Source: Viola odorata (Eukaryota > Streptophyta > Magnoliopsida > Malpighiales > Violaceae). From it: a DNA stretch of 64,000 nucleotides. Each line of letters begins with the position of its first letter. The first letter of the stretch is position 1. The stretch spans positions 27,515,475-27,579,474 of the forward strand of contig OY829545.1 in the NCBI GenBank assembly GCA_963691705.1, read 5' to 3'. A program made the translations under genes and the position numbers. Shown here in pieces: positions 10,400 to 23,069 of the stretch. The notes beneath the pieces are model-generated. The model ran no database searches, was not told where the DNA came from, and saw only the letters and a program-made list of their open reading frames with translations.

Positions 10400-13300
10400 A
10401 TGGAGAATCTCTTGGAACTATAAACGAGTTAATTTATCTCACAATAAAAAGAAATTTTCTCGGTGGTAGTATTCCTTCAAGCTTAGAAAAGTGTTGAAAT
10501 TTGTTAGTCTTAGATTTATCCCAAACCAATCTCACCAGCTCCATACCCGCACAAGTTATTGGCTTACCATCACTATCCATAGGATTTGCCTTGTCTGATA
10601 ATCGTTTGAGTGGTGCCATTCCCTTGGAAATTGGAATCATGAAACAGTTAGGATACTTGAATCTTGCTTGTAACATGTTGTCAGGTATGATTCCTAGTAC
10701 TCTGGCGCAGTTGCATAAGCCTTGAATACTTATATTTCAACAACAATTTATTTGAAGGCTTTATTCCTTTTTCTTTGAGTTCACTGAAAGCTTTTAAATA
10801 TTTAGATTTGTCTCACAATAAATTATCAGGAGAAATACCAAATTTTTTATCTCACCTCAACGCGCTGCAGTATTTAAACCTGTTATTCAATAATTTAGAA
10901 GGTAGTTTACCTACGTGTGGAATCTTCAAGAATGCGAGTGCTACTTATGTTGTAGGAAATAGTAAACTTTGTGGAGGCATACCTGAATTCTAGTTTTTTT
11001 TTCAATAAGCCGATGCTTTATTTAAAAATGTCATGAAGAACATGACAGCTACTGGGCAAAAACTACAGCAGCAAGGACAAGAGCTACGCGCAGTCTAAAA
11101 CAAAACTGAAAAGGAACAATACAAGCACGACTCCAAGCCATGGACATAAACTCTTAGCCAGCAGCGCTACAAGCAGACTCAACCAAAGCAGAAAAAGACC
11201 AGTACAAGCACGACTCCAAGAAAAGGACAGAACTCTTAGCCGGCAGCGCTTCCCCACGTTTCCAGCCACACTGAAGAGATGAGCATCTGAGGGACCGAAT
11301 ACTGGAAGGTAGACTCCCAGCTCCTAATCCATCTACACCAGGTCCCGAAAATAGCATGACAAGCCCGAAAGGAGCAGGGTGAAGCATTATTGAACACCTT
11401 ATCATTACGCTGGATCCACAGGTGCCATATTACAACATACAGAAGCGTTTGCCAAATCAGATTTGCTTGCTTACTATGCCACTCAATCAGCCCGCACCAA
11501 CTAGTCCAAAGATCTTGGAGAGACCTTGGTCTACACCATCGAATGCCTACCCACCGAAATATGAACTCCCAAATAGGGTCCGAGGAAGGACAGTGAAGAA
11601 ACAAATGATTTGCGCTCTCTGAAGGGTCGTCGCATTGAGGGCAAGAGCTCTCCTCCTCCGCGATGATGTGTCTATGCAACAGAAAATCTCTGGTCGTAAT
11701 TCTGTCTTAAAGGGCAAGCCACAGGAACGCTTCTACCCTGTGAGGCACTAACCGCTGCCAACAGGAGCTCAGGATGGTAATCGATGGTTCCCCGTAACTG
11801 GACTTAACAATAGAAGCAATGACCGACTTGACAAAATATTGGCTGGTCTTATCGGTATTCCAAACTAACGAATCAGACCTCTCATTGGCAGATGGAGTCT
11901 GGAGCATAGCCACCAAATCTCTAAGCTCTTCCGATTCCCATTCAAACAGATTCCTACGCTAGCACCACTTCCATCCCCAACCACCTTCCTGCCACTCGCC
12001 AAAGTCGAAGATTTTCCCCTCCTTGTTACCTGAAATGTGGTATAGCCTGGGGAATCTAAGAGCAAGAGGGACCTGTATCAGCCAAGGGTCCCACCAAAAC
12101 ATAAAAGATTTTCCACTTCCCACTTTAAGCTGAATATGGCTAGACCAAAGATGAAATCTGTCGCTTCCTCTCCCCCAAACCGCGAGAATGTCCTTCCAAA
12201 TGGGAGAGAGATCCCCATGGTCATGCAGCCACAAACTCCCCAAACTGTTGCATTTATATTGGCCACGAATGATCTTTACCCAAAGCTTATTTTCCCCTCG
12301 TAAAGCTCCCCAAATCCACTTACCAAGGAGAGCATCATTTTTAACTCGCAGGTCACCCAACCCCAACCCTCCCATCTCTTTAGGCCGTGTGACCATACTC
12401 CATTTCACCTTGGCTAGGCCAGCTCTGTATTCCCCCCCGCTCCATAAGAAGGTCCGCATTATTTTCTCACAATCCTTTATGACCCCTGTCGGTAACCGAA
12501 ATAAGGACATCTGAATTCTAGTTGCTGACATGCAGTTCTAATAGCCCAAACAAGAAGGGATTGGGGACAAGGATAAAATTAGTAATTGGCATTATTGTTG
12601 CTATTTTAGGACTCATATCTATGTTGTTTTTGTTTTGGCTGTTGAAAAGAAGAAAAAGCACCGATCTTTAATAATCAATCCAACACGATCATGTCATTAT
12701 TTTATCATAATTTGTATGAGGCTACTGAAGGATTCTTCTCCGGGGTAGTTTCGGGTCGGTGTATAAGGGAGCGCTTGCACTTGAGGTGGGAAGAACTTTA
12801 GTTGCAGTTAAGATGTTGAACCTTGTGCTTTTTGGGGCTTTCAAGAGTTTTAAAGCCCAATGTGAAAACTCTAAAGAACATCAGGCATCGGAATCTTGTA
12901 AGGGTGCTAACTGTTTGCTCAAGTATTGATTTCCAAATAAATGACTTCCGGGCTTTGGTCTATGAGTTCATGGTCAACGGAAGCCTTGAGGAATGGCTAC
13001 ATCATCATCCTAATCTCGCAAATCTTCTTCAAAGGCTATATCGCTATTTATGTTGCTTGTGCCCTTGATTATCTTCATCATCAAAATGAAACATATATTG
13101 TTCACTGTGATCTCAAACCAAGCAATATACTTCTTGACGAAGAGATGACAACACATGTAGGTGATTTTGGATTAGCTAGATTCCTTCTAGAAGCACCCAA
13201 CGAGTCTAATGGCAATCAATCAAGTTCGATGGGAGTAAGATTGGCGATGCTCCTCCAGGTAATCTTTGTCCATACTTACTTATAACCTCTTTCATGAATT

Positions 13301-13769
13301 TATGCACATAATGCACAGAAAAGTTTCTAACAATTTCCTCTTCTATGGATACATGACAGAGTATGGAATGGGGAATGAGGTGGCAATTTGTGGTGATGTG
13401 TATAGCTATGGCTTTTTTCTGCTGGAAATGTTTACAGGAAAGAGACCTGTGGATGACATGTTCATTGAATGCTTAAACTTGCACAACTTTGTCCATTCCT
13501 TTTTGCCCGAATAAGGTACAAGAATTTTAGATCCAGTTCTTCATCAGGAAATAGAAGAGACAAGTACAAACATGGTTCGAAACCAAAGAAGCACAACAAG
13601 CAGTACTGAAAGGATAGAAGAGTTGCTGGTTTCAATATTTAAGATTGGAGTTGCTTGTTCTGTTGAAACTCTAGGGGAAAGGATGAGAATGGATGACGTT
13701 ACGGCTCAGTTGATTTCAATCAAAGCCAAACTTCTTGGAACTGGAAGAAGAGGTGACAGAAGAACTTGA
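10400..13769 (+). pseudogene. LRR receptor-like kinase pseudogene (Xa21/At3g47570 type)
   Basis: Remnant of a subfamily XII leucine-rich-repeat receptor kinase, a plasma-membrane immune-receptor type. Only the last LRRs remain: LDLSQTNLTSSIPAQ at about 10507, LDLSHNKLSGEIP at about 10804, and NSKLCGGIPEF before the transmembrane region. A LINE then interrupts it (10996-12510). Beyond it come a transmembrane helix (about 12575-12640), kinase subdomains with [16 protein letters not shown], the catalytic loop [12 protein letters not shown] (HCD, so a non-RD kinase), GDFGLARF, and [19 protein letters not shown]. The family's intron within the APPEYG codons is kept, with GT-AG ends at 13259-13359. 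Lesions: most LRRs and the start missing, a frameshift near 10725, a CAG-to-TAG stop at 10991-10993, stops near 12670, a frameshift in the glycine-rich loop near 12750, and a stop near 13513. Not functional. Confidence 0.9.
10996..12510 (-). mobile_element. 5'-truncated LINE inserted in the LRR-kinase
   Basis: Minus-strand L1-type retroposon. It is bounded by the duplicated target CTGAATTCTAGTT (10983-10995 and 12511-12523), and its poly(A) tail appears as a T-run at about 10996-11002. The coding remains read on the minus strand: the post-RT region MGGLGLGDLRVKNDALLGKW (about 12380-12310) and the zinc-binding RVT domain CPQCDDPSESANHLFLHCP (about 11645-11590). These are typical of the C-terminal half of plant LINE ORF2; the RT core and all upstream parts are absent, the usual 5' truncation. 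The frame is broken between the two blocks. Confidence 0.9.
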
Positions 13770-15654
13770 AGTACCATTCAAATGACACTGGTGCAAGTTA
13801 GCAACCGAGTATGAAAATTCTAATGGTAAGAGAAGAACTTAAGCATGAACATTGCTATTGCTAAATCTATATCAAACGGCTGGTAATTACCTTAATCCAA
13901 CAATTAATTAACAACAACAATTAAAGTCTACCAGTGAAGGTTTTGATTTTTAATTTTTTTTTTACACAAACAAAAGATTTTTTTTGACTTTAGGTCGAAA
14001 TTACCACGTCAGCATTTTCCAGAGTGACATGATGAGGTGGAATAAAAAAATAATTTTTTAATGACTTCTAATTGTCAAACGTATCACGTCAGCTTCCGGT
14101 AACGGGTTGGAGGGACACTGGGGGCTATTTTAGACTAAGTAGAAGGACACTAGGTGTGTATTTCATAAATAAAGAGTGCTAGTTGTACAATTAGAAGAAT
14201 AGAGGGGCATGCGAAGTAAAAAAAACCCTTTAATATTAGATTTCATCATGGTTGAAATGCTAGTAACATATGATAACTCTTTAAATTGAGAAGAGTACTG
14301 GATTTTAATAACCGTGACTTACTTTCAGCTTATTACTATTTGATTATCATATAGCATTTTTTGTTTATGATAACAATAGCAATGTAGATATTTTTTGAAT
14401 TCGACCCGTCTATTGTATAACACTACTAGCTTAATGTGAAACTTGTGCATGTGCTAAGGGAGGCGAACTTCATCACTGACGGATTTGCTAGGCAAGGAGT
14501 ATAGAGAGATGCTGATTTTTTGGCTTGGCTGTGATTCCAGATTAGAGGCGTTTTTTTCTTTTGTAATCTATTTTCTGAACTCTTCTTATGGGTTATGGTA
14601 TTGGTTTAGTTCCTTGTTCTAAAGCTTACCTATGTACTATCTCCTAATTCTAATCAATAATCCCTGAGCTTATCTATACTATATAAAAAGCACGAAGGGC
14701 CTTATTCTTTAAAAGTCTATTATACCCTTAAGTTATTGTTTAAAAGTCTACTACACCTTTAATTTTCTATCAACATTTTACAAAATCTCCCACTTTGAAC
14801 TCAATAGCCTTGAAATTTGCTATATAAAACTGAAATTTACAATATAAGTCTGCAATAAAGTTACAATTTTAGTCTTTCTAATAGTTAGAAAATTAAAAAT
14901 GGTAAAAAAATATTATTAATTTATTAATTTATTTATTTTATCAATCACTAATTATTTTAATTTGTTAAAATATAATAATTAATTTGTTAAGGTCGATGTT
15001 GATTCGAACCAATTAAAAATATAGGGAATTCACTATAACATTTATGATATAAATTCAGAACATTTAATTATAAATTAGATTAATTTCTCTATATTCTTCC
15101 TCCAATTTTTTCATAAATATGATCTCATGCACATACGGCTCAAATACACATATGGATCTTCATTTTATTAGTTATTAAATAAATAAATAATTAAACTCTT
15201 CGTGATTATAAGTATAACACATATGGATCTTCATTTTATTAGTTATTAAATAAATAAATAATTAAACTCTTCGTGATTATAAGTATAACCTCCGCCTTTG
15301 TCAATTTATTTTTTCCTTCCATATTCTTCCATGCTTTCATCTGGCGGCTTCAATTATTGACTTGAGTGTTATTTGGTAGGTTAAAACCGATTTAATTTTA
15401 TTAATAAATGATATTATTGATTATGTATTATCCTCTTATTTTTAAGAAAAAATAAATATATATAAAAATAATTTAATACCACGTTATAAACATGAAAATG
15501 AACAAACTTATAAATTAATGTTGGCTCTATGCTAATTAGGTTAGACTAGTTAAAAGAAATACGGTGCTCCGGTCCAAACAAAATGATGTATAAGAATAGT
15601 CCATTTTATAATGAAATGAGATTTTTTTTTAAATCTTACGGGCTTCGACTTCAT
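13770..15654. other. Intergenic AT-rich DNA
   Basis: No coding signal that I trust. A sequence at 14673, TCTATACTATATAAAAAGC preceded by A, resembles plant Helitron 5' ends, but no matching 3' end was located. A 71-bp tandem duplication is at 15146-15287. Confidence 0.5.
15146..15287. repeat. 71-bp tandem duplication
   Basis: Two adjacent, apparently identical 71-bp copies starting ACACATATGGATCTTC at 15146 and 15217. Confidence 0.92.
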
Positions 15655-17380
15655 CTATCGCTTCTTGTTATAGCTTTGCCAGTATCCATCTTCCCATTTT
15701 TCAACCTGTCTAATTAAATTTACATTTCTCCTATAAAAACCCCCTAAGATATGGGGTTTATAAGGAGGAGGCAACGTGCATGAACTTGTAATTGAAGGAC
15801 TCTTCACTAAAGATGCCATCATGAATTCCCTCTCAATACCATCTGCAGAGCATGCTAGAGTCTCTGAACACATCTCGATCGCTCCCTCTGGTACTTTTTT
15901 TTTAATAAGCTGGAATATTATTGGCCAAAGCATGGCAGAGAAGGGAAATAATTTACACAAGATCAGCAACAGCACTAGGCACAAAACCAGAACTGATGCT
16001 GTCCAGAGACAGAAGCATTACAACCTCAACCTTCAAACCCCCTACACAAGGAGACACAGCTACGAGGTCGATCACCCCCAGAGTAATAACCAATCAGAAG
16101 ATAAAAGCATCATGCCCAAACTATACGGAAAGGTGTTGTCGCTATTCCGCAGCCACCTAAACCACAAGGAGAACGCATTGTTAAAAACTTCCCTCTGGTA
16201 CTTGTGGCTCGAATTTCAGCAACTTCGCATACTCATTTATGAGATGATACATGTAGTCATACACATAGTCCATCTTTAAGTCTTCTTGCATGAACTCACT
16301 TGCTGCATTACCAATTGCGTGTGCCTGCTAACCCCAGATAAATGGAGAATTAGATTCAAATGACTTCAAATATGCATGTACAAGGAAGAGGATGGATTAC
16401 TTTTTGTTTGTGTTTGTTTCCCCAGTCAACTGCAAATTTGATGGATTTGCATTTTCCAACACCTCGTATCGGCCAATAATGGTGCACGGGTTGTAGACTT
16501 CTGGTGAAGAAGTCATAGTAATTGGGTTTTACGAGCAATGCTACTGAATCGCAGGCCAGGATGTACTTCTCGCTAACAGACCATGCGTACCCTTCAATGT
16601 AGATTTTGTACCTAAACAAATATTTAGTAAACAAAAAAACCTATTACATATGGTCACAATAAGAAAATTCTCGTAATTAAGTTGAAAAGTAGTTGATTTA
16701 CTATACAAGTGCATATTATATAAGTGTTACCCGATCAGTAAAAATTGAAAATTACCTGTAGGTGCATTGATTGGCTAAGTCTGATTGCTTGAAACCTTGT
16801 TGAGATTCCAGTATCCAATCCTGAATACGAAGGAATTTAAACAATCTTATCATTCTTCCTTAATTTATGTAAAAGATGAATTAATTATTAGGTTGACGGT
16901 TAATAATAGTAAGTATTAATTAATAACCTGGATGTAGATGCGAGCATTCCAATCTTGGTGGTGGGTGACATTGCAGGTAAGAAGGTCCTTTCTTCTAGTA
17001 TCAGCTACGTAGGGGTTGCCCTTCCAATAAGCATAGGGCTCTCTTTCAATCCATTTCATCCTACGATTCCCTTCTTTTATGTCTTTCAACAATTTATCCC
17101 ATGGCTTTATATTAATCTCAGCCCAGTAAACAACAAACACGTCCATAGTAACCTTAATTTCTCATAATTCTTTTTTTTTTTTTTTGGAAAAAATATGCAA
17201 GACTGGGTCATGTAAATCCATAATCTAATAATTCAGAAGAATCAGTAACGAAGAAGACGATTACCATCCCCAGAAGGACCAGTCCGGAAAAACAAGATCC
17301 ATTGTCCACCGGTCACCACAGTACCGAAACAGCGGAGGTGGGCCTGCCGTCTTGTTGGGCCCACAGTAGGGTTTATGAGA
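15655..17380 (-). pseudogene. DUF821/CAP10-type O-glucosyltransferase pseudogene
   Basis: Minus-strand remnant of a plant protein O-glucosyltransferase (CAP10, Rumi-like) gene, a secretory-pathway enzyme family. Exons recognised by conserved text and GT-AG junctions: about 17377-17265 (PPPLFRYCGDRW, ends GGGATG/GTAA), about 17130-16928 (AEINIKPW, REPYAYWKGNP), 16820-16756 (QQGFKQSDLANQC), 16611 to about 16400 (YKIYIEGYAWSVSEKYILAC, HHYWPIR), and about 16329-15655 (IGNAASEFMQEDLKMDYVYDYMYHL, then CSADGIEREFMM to the stop at 15655). The last exon is split by a retroposon (15897-16189) with a 14-bp duplication. The expected splice acceptor before AEINIKPW reads TTTACT, with no AG, so that junction also looks lost. 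N-terminal exons are not identifiable upstream of about 17380. Family assignment is strong; loss of function is inferred from the insertion and missing parts. Confidence 0.85.
15897..16189 (-). mobile_element. Short LINE 3' fragment in the glucosyltransferase
   Basis: A 293-bp insert is flanked by the 14-bp duplication TCCCTCTGGTACTT (15883-15896 and 16190-16203). Its minus-strand 3' end is a poly(A) run (T-run at about 15897-15902) preceded by CCAGCTTATT, close to the CGGCTTATTG before the poly(A) of the 10996-12510 LINE. It is therefore probably a strongly truncated copy of the same LINE class; a SINE is less likely because no pol III box is evident. Confidence 0.8.
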
Positions 17381-18314
17381 CAGCAGATGGAATAAAAATG
17401 GAAATGGAAAAAGAACTAACTTTCTGACTTTCCCTTTGGCCTAAAAAGTAAGATGCACTTTTTTTCCATGGTTTCTGCCTAACTTTCTGGTAACTTTCTT
17501 GTGCAGGGAATTTTGTCTGACCAATAATTGTCTGACCAATAATTGTCAGACTCAAAACCCCAATTAAAAGCAACAAAATACGTACGAAATCTCCAATGAA
17601 TTGTATTCTATTTAGTGTACCAGCTACAATTCATTAGTTGGAGTTCCATGGGTGTGGATTTTTGAAGGGGAATGAGTTGTGATTACAAATAGGAGTATAT
17701 ACAGTCCTGTTTAGTCCGGTTGTGGGGAGAAAATCAGATCACATTAGAAATAACAGTTTTATAAATCTATTAATTGAACCAAACAGTTTTCAAATATTTC
17801 GGTTTGGTTCAGTTTAATCTTTATAGTATGGATCGGCTTATGATTCTTATTGAATTTTTTCTAGTGAATACCAATAAATAGTTTATGGGGTGGTTCATAA
17901 ATCGATTAATCTGTCTAATTCAATCCGATTCATTTTTCAATTTGGTCTGGTTTTTTACACTAATGCTTCGAAGTCCTAATCATGTGGAAGTAATTTATAT
18001 TTTATTTCTGCCGACACAATGTAAACCTAAATAGGCTCAGCCGCACTTGTTTACACAAAAGGAGAATTATGAGTTTAAAAATGGTCCGCACATGACACTA
18101 AAGTCCACATCACGTGCACACTTGCAAGCGTGCTGCTGCCCAACTAACCATACTGCAGTGGCCCGGGTTAGCGCATCCGGATATCACTAAGCTTATCATT
18201 TTCATTTTAATCAGTCTCTAATGGTCGTTTTTATTCGATTTGGTCCCTCACATTACATACGTTAGTCGCCCGAAATTTCTGATGTCAGAACTCTGACAAA
18301 CGGCCCTTAAATAC
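17381..18314. other. Intergenic DNA, no gene supported
   Basis: Contains an AT-rich stretch with GGTTTGGTTCAG-type words (about 17700-17960) that may be old DNA-transposon sequence. I find no convincing boundaries. Confidence 0.45.
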
Positions 18315-18316
18315 TA

Positions 18317-18443
18317 CTCCCTCCAGCTTTTATTAAATGACTTTCTGGAACAGTAACATTCAGTAAAACAATAACTAAAAAGTCTCTTGTTTTCAACAGT
18401 AACATTCAGTAGCAAAACGTCGTTTATTAAAATCGAGAGGGAG
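18317..18443. mobile_element. Stowaway-like MITE
   Basis: 127-bp element with terminal repeats CTCCCTCCAGCTTTTATTAAA and, at the right, the near-complement TTTATTAAAATCGAGAGGGAG. It is flanked by TA on both sides (18315-18316, 18444-18445), the Tc1/mariner target. Confidence 0.8.
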
Positions 18444-18591
18444 TAATATTTTATTATTTTATCTGAAAAAAGTGACTGAGCACGGATCCCACTTTATCAG
18501 CGTGTCAGACATGCTTTGACTAATTTCAAATGACTATAACGTTTTTTATTTCTTTAAAATAAGAAAAACATGAGAACAAAGCAAAAACTTG

Positions 18592-21079
18592 TGTTGCTAC
18601 CCAAATTTTGACTTACGTCACAACTTTTTTCGTATTTTATTGCTTGTCACGTTTAAAAGCCCGTTTACGATAAATTTCAGTCAATTCTTTGATCGTGGGC
18701 TACTTGTTTAATATTTCGCTTCATTTCACATTATTTTAGTTTTTCGCCTTTTTACGTCATTCGAACTGTTATCAGATTCCGAACGAGCCTTTTTGACACT
18801 TTGTCAAAACAAATGCGTTTAGAGAGTTGAGCTCAAATTTTTATTCGCATCATTTCGATCGTCATATTTTTCTCTACAACGCAGTTACTTTCGTTCGAAT
18901 TTCTCGCTAGTTTCATCGGACCAATAGATCGAGCCCATAATTAATTACTAAGCATTTTCCTTCTTTCTTTTTAATCAACCGTTGGATTGGTTGACTAAAT
19001 CCCTTAGTCAACCATCCAACGGTAACGTGATTTAAAGCCTTTATCCCTTCCCCTTTCTTTTCCCGCAAGCCATTTCCTCTCCAATTCGAAGCCTCGTCAT
19101 TGCTTCGAGAAGGAAGCCTAGTCATCAGACCCTATCACTGCTTCTAGAAGGCGCAGTCACTCCTTCCCGTTGCTTCCTTTCGTTTTCAGCCACGCAAAAA
19201 TGAGCCGAGTCACCACGATTTGCTCACCACACAACCGACTCAATCTTTCTCTATAAATAGAGACCTTCAAGCAACAAGAACAAGGGGGACCAATTCCATG
19301 CTTTAGTCCCCCCTTTTATTTCATGCTCTCTCCATTTGCTTTCAATTTATTTAATTATTTGCATATTTATCATTTCTCTGCCCTTGTTTTCAATAATTAA
19401 TTATTTCTGGTTTTGATTCAATTAATTGTTCTTATTGCTTTCAATCAATTGCTGCTCTTACTTTAAAACTAATTTCTCCTGAAATTGCTTGCCGTTTAAT
19501 TAGTTCAATTGATCAAATTGATTTAATTTGCTTAAATTCGTTTTGTCCAAATGATCACTGTTTTGAATTAATTGAAGAGCTGTGTTTGGTCGATTTAATT
19601 GCTGCTGTGTTGTGGCCGGTTTTTGTCCGGATTGTGGTCTGCTTTCATGGTCATTTTGGCAAGAATTTGTTTGTTGCTTCGGTTTATTATTTGTGCAGGT
19701 TGGCTGGAGAAGACGATGAACAGTAACAGAAAGGAAGGGAAAAAGAAGGCGACGGGCTGGGGTTGTGTTTAGTTTGGCTGCTGGGCCAAGCAATTTGCTT
19801 AGGCCCAGGCGGAGAAGAAGAGGGGTAAAGGGTTGGTGCTGCGCCAAGCCCGCGAGGAAAGGAGAAGATGGGCTGTCTGGCCCATGTGGGAAAGGAAAAG
19901 AGAAGAGGGCTAGGCCCTTGGCTGGCCTGCTGGCCTGTTTTGAGCCCAACTACTGGGCCCAATTTTTTTGGCCCACCGTAAGTATTTCGTATCCCTCGTT
20001 CGTTTGTAATATTTAATTAATTGATTTACTTGTTTTGATTGTTAATTAATCATTTGCATTTAATTATCAAACAATTAATTTGCTTACTTTTAATTAACTA
20101 ATTAATTGTTTTAATTATTTTACTTGTTTTTTTAATTGTTAAATCATTTTATTTAATTGCTTGATATTTGTTGTGCTAATGATCTCAATTTGTAGGTAAT
20201 CTTTAAGTCTTCGCTCGCAAGTACGCCCTTCTAAGTCTCTTTTATTTATTCAAGGTTTTCCGCAAATATTACTTATATGCATGTTGTTTAGAAATGTTAA
20301 AAACCCTTATCATAATCGTATACATGATATTTAGAATTGTTAGAAAATAAAATCAACACACATGCTTACGTGTTTACATCACTTGCTTTTATGCCCTGAA
20401 ATTAATTGTACATTTGCGTTGATTCATGGTGGCTTCGATCCCACACGATTATTTGCATTCATTAAATTGGTATCGTGCTAGATTTATCCATGATAGGATC
20501 GCGTAGTAATTAATCATGCATGGGCCGATGATGATAAAGAGGGCTTTCGCTTTAGTAAAAGACCCAACGATTAATCAGTCCCGATCGGAAATAACAAAAT
20601 ACTAAAGCGATGAGTACCTCTGAGGGCCCATGGACAATCGCAGGGTGGCCCAATTTTCGTAACAGGATTTTGGTTGACACTTTGCGATCGTTTATTCTAT
20701 AAATGATTGGAAAGTAAACGATCGCAAAGTGGCCCGTTTCCGTGTGCGGGATCAGACGACGCCCTACGATTACTTATTCATTTACATGTTAAAATTGTTT
20801 TCCAAACACCTTCTTACCGGTAACCTTTTGAAGGACGAAACTCGGGTGCCTAACACCTTCCCGAGTCCATAATACGACCTCGAACCATTGTTCTTTGGTT
20901 TAGACCATGTTTGCCTTACTTTTATTTATCTTTATGCCATGACGAGTAGGTTCCCTAAACCTTAGAAAATTAGGGTGGCGACTTCATTTTGCATGATGTT
21001 AAGACAAGTCCAACGCTTGTCTCGCATTGTGGCCCGTCCTGAACCTAAACTCATTTTCAACGAAAAAAGGGGTGCGACA
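18592..21079 (+). repeat. 5' LTR of a Tat/Ogre-like Ty3/gypsy element
   Basis: About 2.49 kb starting TGTTGCTACC and ending GGGGTGCGACA, immediately followed by a primer-site-like TGGCGACTTCACTAGGGA. TG...CA termini, position before the primer site, and the TATA tract at 19251 fit a 5' LTR. The GTGCGACA/TGGCGACT junction is as I remember it for Tat-lineage (Ogre/Retand-like) elements; lineage is not proven because no pol is present. The segment 20800-20950 recurs inverted at 39054-39215. The ORFs inside are not credible genes. Confidence 0.7.
19251..19260 (+). promoter_or_regulatory. LTR TATA box
   Basis: CTATAAATAG, a plant TATA consensus, about 660 bp into the LTR; transcription would start about 30 bp downstream. 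Confidence 0.6.
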
Positions 21080-21082
21080 GTT

Positions 21083-21100
21083 TGGCGACTTCACTAGGGA
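21083..21100 (+). promoter_or_regulatory. Primer-binding site of the Tat/Ogre-like element
   Basis: TGGCGACTTCACTAGGGA starts 4 bp after the LTR end. It starts with TGG, complementary to a tRNA CCA end. I do not assign the tRNA with confidence. Confidence 0.6.
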
Positions 21101-23069
21101 CTTTAGGGTCGAAGCCGGTTTTTTTTTAAGGTGTTTTTTATTTATTTACTTGCTTTAATAAACTATTTTCATGACTATTTGTTATTCGCTTTGATGAACT
21201 ATCACACGCATCTCATGCATAGGCCCTATACCCAAGGGACAATTACCAAATAAGATTAGGAGGGTAGTACGCCCTAGGACACGAGTCCTGGGTAGTGTTC
21301 CCTAAAGCTAGTCTAAAGGTTGCCTGGTTCCGCAAGGAATTGGTTGACACTGGATGGCACTTTAGGGACCATTCTATGGTATCGTCTGGGGACTTTGCGG
21401 CCGTTAGAGTTTAGTCGACGTCAAAGCCCCCATCATGTGCATCATACTTGCTTTGTCATGACTTTGATTATCCTGTTTTTACATTTCATCACGTTTTTTG
21501 CGATATGCATGTAATTAAAAAACTCAAGTGAATTAAATTATTCAGTTTACTAACACTTGAACTCTGTTTTTTTATTATTCCTCCCGGGACCCATTCTGCT
21601 TGTTCAAATGACAGTGCCTATGCTACTTTCACTTGATACTTTTAGGGGAAGAAGTTTTGAGAACCAAGCTGCACGAGAGGATATGTTGAAATCCGGTTTC
21701 CTTCCCGATATTACGGCCAAGATTGGGATGGAGGAAGTGGTGATGCAAAAAGGAGAGATTGCATCATTAGAATATTTTCGATAGGCAAACGGATCCCGAC
21801 TTCCAAGATTGACGCCTTCAGAATCAAGCATCAATTGCTTAGATTTTTTTTCTTTTATCCCATGTAACAATGTTCCTAGACTGTCTACTAGCTTTGGATA
21901 AATCTAGATAGTCAATCTAACTTATAATGGTTGTAACCCTCTTTTGATGGAAAATCAATGACAAAGTTTGTAATTATTCGGATAATTATGAATTGCATTT
22001 CTTCACTTTATACAAAATATCAAACGGCTATCGCCTACGATCAAAACAACCTTCCCCTAAAATAAACCACATATTAGAGCCCACCAAAACAAAAACAAAA
22101 GGCTAACCCTTGAAATGAAAACGCAAAAAAGAAGAAGTATATTTAGACCGAATGATGATAACGAAGGGATGACTGTTTCTTCTCGGTCTCAGCTGCGCGC
22201 TTTTTTGTTTTGGCCAATATGAATACGATTTGCTCAGATTTTTCGCTCGTCTAAAACACAAAAAACGTTGATAATGGGTTGAAGTCTTCCCACACCAAAT
22301 TTCAGAATTTTATGGGCGGCTCATCTCTCACAAAAAATTCAGAACGCAAGGATGACTGTTTCTCGATTTTAGCCGCGCGCTTTTTTATTTTGGCCGATAT
22401 GGACAATTGACTCAGAATTACCACTCGGCCAAAACATAAAGACGTTGATAAAAGGTCTAAGGTTGCTCATTGCAAAAATGGGAGTTTTCTGAGTGGTATA
22501 TCTCTCACGAATGGTGAAGGTGCAAGGATAACTGAAAACACACAGTTTTTCGTCTAAAGCGCAATTGGTTGCCTTATCTTCACACCGTGAAGTTTCCTTT
22601 TGCATTTGAAATAAATCGAAACCATCATCAAGGCCCATCCTTCATCAAGAGCTAGGTCTGTGCTCTTCACAGCTCCAATTCGTCGCTATACTCCTTAAAA
22701 CTAAATCCTTATGACATGAGGCCCCACTCGTCAATTGGGGGCACGCTTGTAAGCACATCACGAAAAGAGATTTTCCGAGCATGATGACATTAGCTACTTG
22801 CTCCGGTTTGCTTCGAGGGTTTTCATTGGTAGCACCCAAGATCATACTACGTCGTTGGAATGAATAAAAATGTCCTTCGTGTCTCCACCGAAAACGCCAA
22901 TTCAAGATGCGTCGACTTTTCGTTCACCCTGAAAGTATCAAGTGAAAGTGTGGCCGCAAGAGTGAATGAGCAGCGTGGAGGCCCCAGGATTGCATGTCAC
23001 GCATGTTATCGCTTATACTCACTATTGTTTTCTTTTTTAAGGATAGACATAGACTCCTAAAAAGCGAGC
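21101..23069 (+). mobile_element. Leader/internal remnant of the Tat/Ogre-like element
   Basis: Sequence between the primer site and the minisatellite. It encodes no recognisable Gag or Pol. The only longer frame, 21557-21784 (75 codons), contains a plausible but unrecognised peptide with FRGRSFENQAAREDMLKSG. Two diverged tandem copies of a unit of about 180 bp lie at 22167-22535. Absence of gag-pol means the element is either internally deleted or a non-autonomous derivative; its right part is cut by element C. Confidence 0.55.
22167..22535. repeat. Two tandem copies of a unit of about 180 bp
   Basis: GGATGACTGTTTCT recurs at 22168 and 22350 and, diverged (GGATAACTG), near 22526. Between them, shared blocks such as GCGCGCTTTTTT and TTTTGGCC are in the same order. 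Confidence 0.75.

Noticed and set aside
11084..12065. Small frames within the LINE other than the two RVT blocks
   Set aside because: Alternative frames of the decayed ORF2 tail.
15776..16279. 167-codon plus-strand frame
   Set aside because: Crosses the glucosyltransferase exon (opposite strand) and the retroposon insert.
17700..17960. Another GGTTTGGTT-rich MITE
   Set aside because: No terminal repeats or target duplication could be fixed.
19500..20016. Frames of 83-149 codons in the Tat-like LTR
   Set aside because: Inside the LTR downstream of the TATA box; low-complexity composition and no homology recognised.
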